A stretch of 23,357 nucleotides of DNA from Muribaculaceae bacterium (GTDB lineage Bacteria; Bacteroidota; Bacteroidia; Bacteroidales; Muribaculaceae), in assembly GCA_017545095.1 (NCBI GenBank), contig JAFYCU010000063.1, positions 1 to 23,357 of the forward strand. The letters are read 5' to 3'. The notes beneath the pieces were generated by a model, which worked only from the letters and a program-made list of their open reading frames with translations, was not told the DNA's origin and did not search any database. The number at the start of each line of letters is the position of its first letter. Positions within the stretch are counted from its first letter, which is position 1. Of the stretch, positions 22,327 to 23,357 are shown one piece after another. The position numbers and the translations under genes are program-made.

Positions 22327-23357
22327 TCAGTTGTCCAGCAGGATGTTGATCAGCTCGTTCATGTCGCTCACGTCCACCTTGCCGTCGTCGTTGACATCGG
22401 CGCGGCCGTCGTAATTGCTGGCCTGGTCGTGCTCAAGCATGATGTTGATGACGATGTTCACATCGTCAATGTCCACTTTGCCGTCGAGGTTGATGTCGCC
22501 GTGCGGACACACGCGCACGGTGCAGGCGGCGACGAGGCCGCTGCCGTCGGTGGTCCGCGCGATGATGGTGGTCATACCTACGGCCTTGGCGGTCACCGTG
22601 CCGTTCTGGTCCACGGTGGCGATGGTCGCGTCGTTCGAAGTCCACTCCACGGCGGGGTTGGTGGTGTCGTCGGGCTGCACGATGGCCGTGAGCGTGACGG
22701 TCTCGCCCCGCACCAGGCCCACAAAGGTCTTGTTGAGGCTCAGCGAGGTCGCCAGCACCTCGGTCACCGTCACCTGGCACGATGCCGAGAGGTTGGTACC
22801 GTCGGTGGTGGTGGCGGTGATGACGGCCTGTCCGGCGGCCACGGCGGTCACCGTGCCGTTCTGGTCGACCACGGCCACAGTGGCGTCGCTCGTGGTCCAC
22901 GCCACGGCCTTGTTGGTGGCATTGTCGGGCAGCACGGTGGCGACGAGCGTCTCGGTCAAGCCCACAGCGATGGTGGTCTCGGTCTTGTTGAGCGCGATGC
23001 TGGTGGCGGGCTGCACCACGGTCACCTGGCAGGTGGCCGACAGTTCGGTGCCGTCCTTGGTGGTGGCGGTGATGACTGCCGTGCCCACGCCGCGCGCGGT
23101 CACCTTGCCGGTGCTGCTCACGGTGGCCACGGTGGGCGCGTTGCTCTTCCAGGTCACGGCGGGGTTGGTGGCGGTGGCGGGTGTCACGGTGGCGGTGAGC
23201 TGCGCGGTGCCGCCCACGGTGAGCGTGGCGGTGGCGGGCGCGACGGTGATGCCTGTCACGGGCTGCACCACGGTCACGAGGCACGTGGCCGTGAGGTTGG
23301 TGCCGTCGGCGGTGGTGGCGGTGATGGTCGCCGTGCCCGTGCCCATGGCGGTCACCG
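22327..23357 (-). CDS. Secreted protein with Big_2 Ig-like repeats and C-terminal type I dockerin (5' end outside window)
   Basis: The visible 343 residues are the C-terminal part of a longer protein. They hold the end of one and then three further Big_2 (bacterial Ig-like group 2) repeats of 84, 84 and 83 residues. Each has the pattern ...L-x(5)-G-x-(T/Q)-x-L-x-A-x(2)-P...W-x-S...VA-x-V-x(4)-G-x-V-x-A...A-x-ITA-(T)-(T)-x-D-G-T...C-x-V-x-V. A type I dockerin follows (about the last 60 residues), with two Ca-binding loops DINLDGKVDIDDVN and DVNDDGKVDVSDMN. This C-terminus is common in secreted glycan-active or adhesive proteins of gut Bacteroidales. The N-terminal domain that would define the function is not visible. 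The region is very GC-rich, unlike its neighbours. Confidence 0.9.
   Translation of the reverse strand, partial: VTAMGTGTATITATTADGTNLTATCLVTVVQPVTGITVAPATATLTVGGTAQLTATVTPATATNPAVTWKSNAPTVATVSSTGKVTARGVGTAVITATTKDGTELSATCQVTVVQPATSIALNKTETTIAVGLTETLVATVLPDNATNKAVAWTTSDATVAVVDQNGTVTAVAAGQAVITATTTDGTNLSASCQVTVTEVLATSLSLNKTFVGLVRGETVTLTAIVQPDDTTNPAVEWTSNDATIATVDQNGTVTAKAVGMTTIIARTTDGSGLVAACTVRVCPHGDINLDGKVDIDDVNIVINIMLEHDQASNYDGRADVNDDGKVDVSDMNELINILLDN

Noticed and set aside
22466..23284. Long - strand ORF rich in Arg and His
   Set aside because: It is a shadow of the GC-rich Big_2 gene in another frame; the repetitive R/H composition comes from the repeated codons.

Overview
The window looks like a chromosomal segment from a gut-type member of the Bacteroidales (Bacteroidota), with Muribaculaceae or Prevotellaceae as reasonable guesses. 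The reasons are Bacteroidota-type promoters (TAnnTTTG with an upstream TTTG-like box), few Shine-Dalgarno sites, the gene families DUF4835 and DUF5606, a long NusB, a ComEC without a recognisable metallo-beta-lactamase domain, and the gene order coaBC-DUF4835-recN and nusB-yajC-YbbR-coaE-DUF5606. The family-level assignment is an inference. No rRNA, tRNA or CRISPR array was seen.

Positions 1-9258 are on the + strand. They hold the tail of an unidentified gene, a NahK-like sugar kinase, dnaN with its own promoter, a DnaQ-type exonuclease, coaBC, a secreted DUF4835 protein, recN and rlmB, then a separate promoter and nusB. These are DNA replication and repair, coenzyme A and RNA-processing functions. 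From 9317 to 12357 the + strand continues with yajC, a YbbR-like membrane protein, coaE, a DUF5606 protein and an NlpC/P60 lipoprotein. coaBC and coaE together supply the last steps of coenzyme A synthesis.

Positions 12377-16060 are on the - strand: deoD with its own promoter, and an overlapping aroE-comEC pair. An MlaD/MCE protein (16266-17162) and dnaA (17514-18905) follow on the + strand. The 351 bases before dnaA are non-coding and unusually rich in inverted and direct repeats.

After dnaA the character changes. Positions 19050-22148 are accessory, visibly more A/T-rich and all on the - strand. They hold the broken C-terminal end of an outer-membrane beta-barrel gene, a GNAT acetyltransferase fused to a zinc ribbon, a small P-loop kinase, a Vat-like (streptogramin A type) acetyltransferase, and the C-terminal remnant of a chloramphenicol-acetyltransferase-like gene with an internal stop. 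A very strong GC-rich hairpin and several short repeat families close the block. The window ends inside a GC-rich gene for a secreted protein with Big_2 (bacterial Ig-like) repeats and a C-terminal type I dockerin.

The most interesting material is the resistance-like acetyltransferase block with its two 5'-truncated gene remnants, the repeat-rich region before dnaA, the dispersed intergenic repeats that start right after stop codons, the cysteine-free decarboxylase half of CoaBC, and an altered DnaA DNA-binding signature. I did not find a clearly new defence or mobile system.
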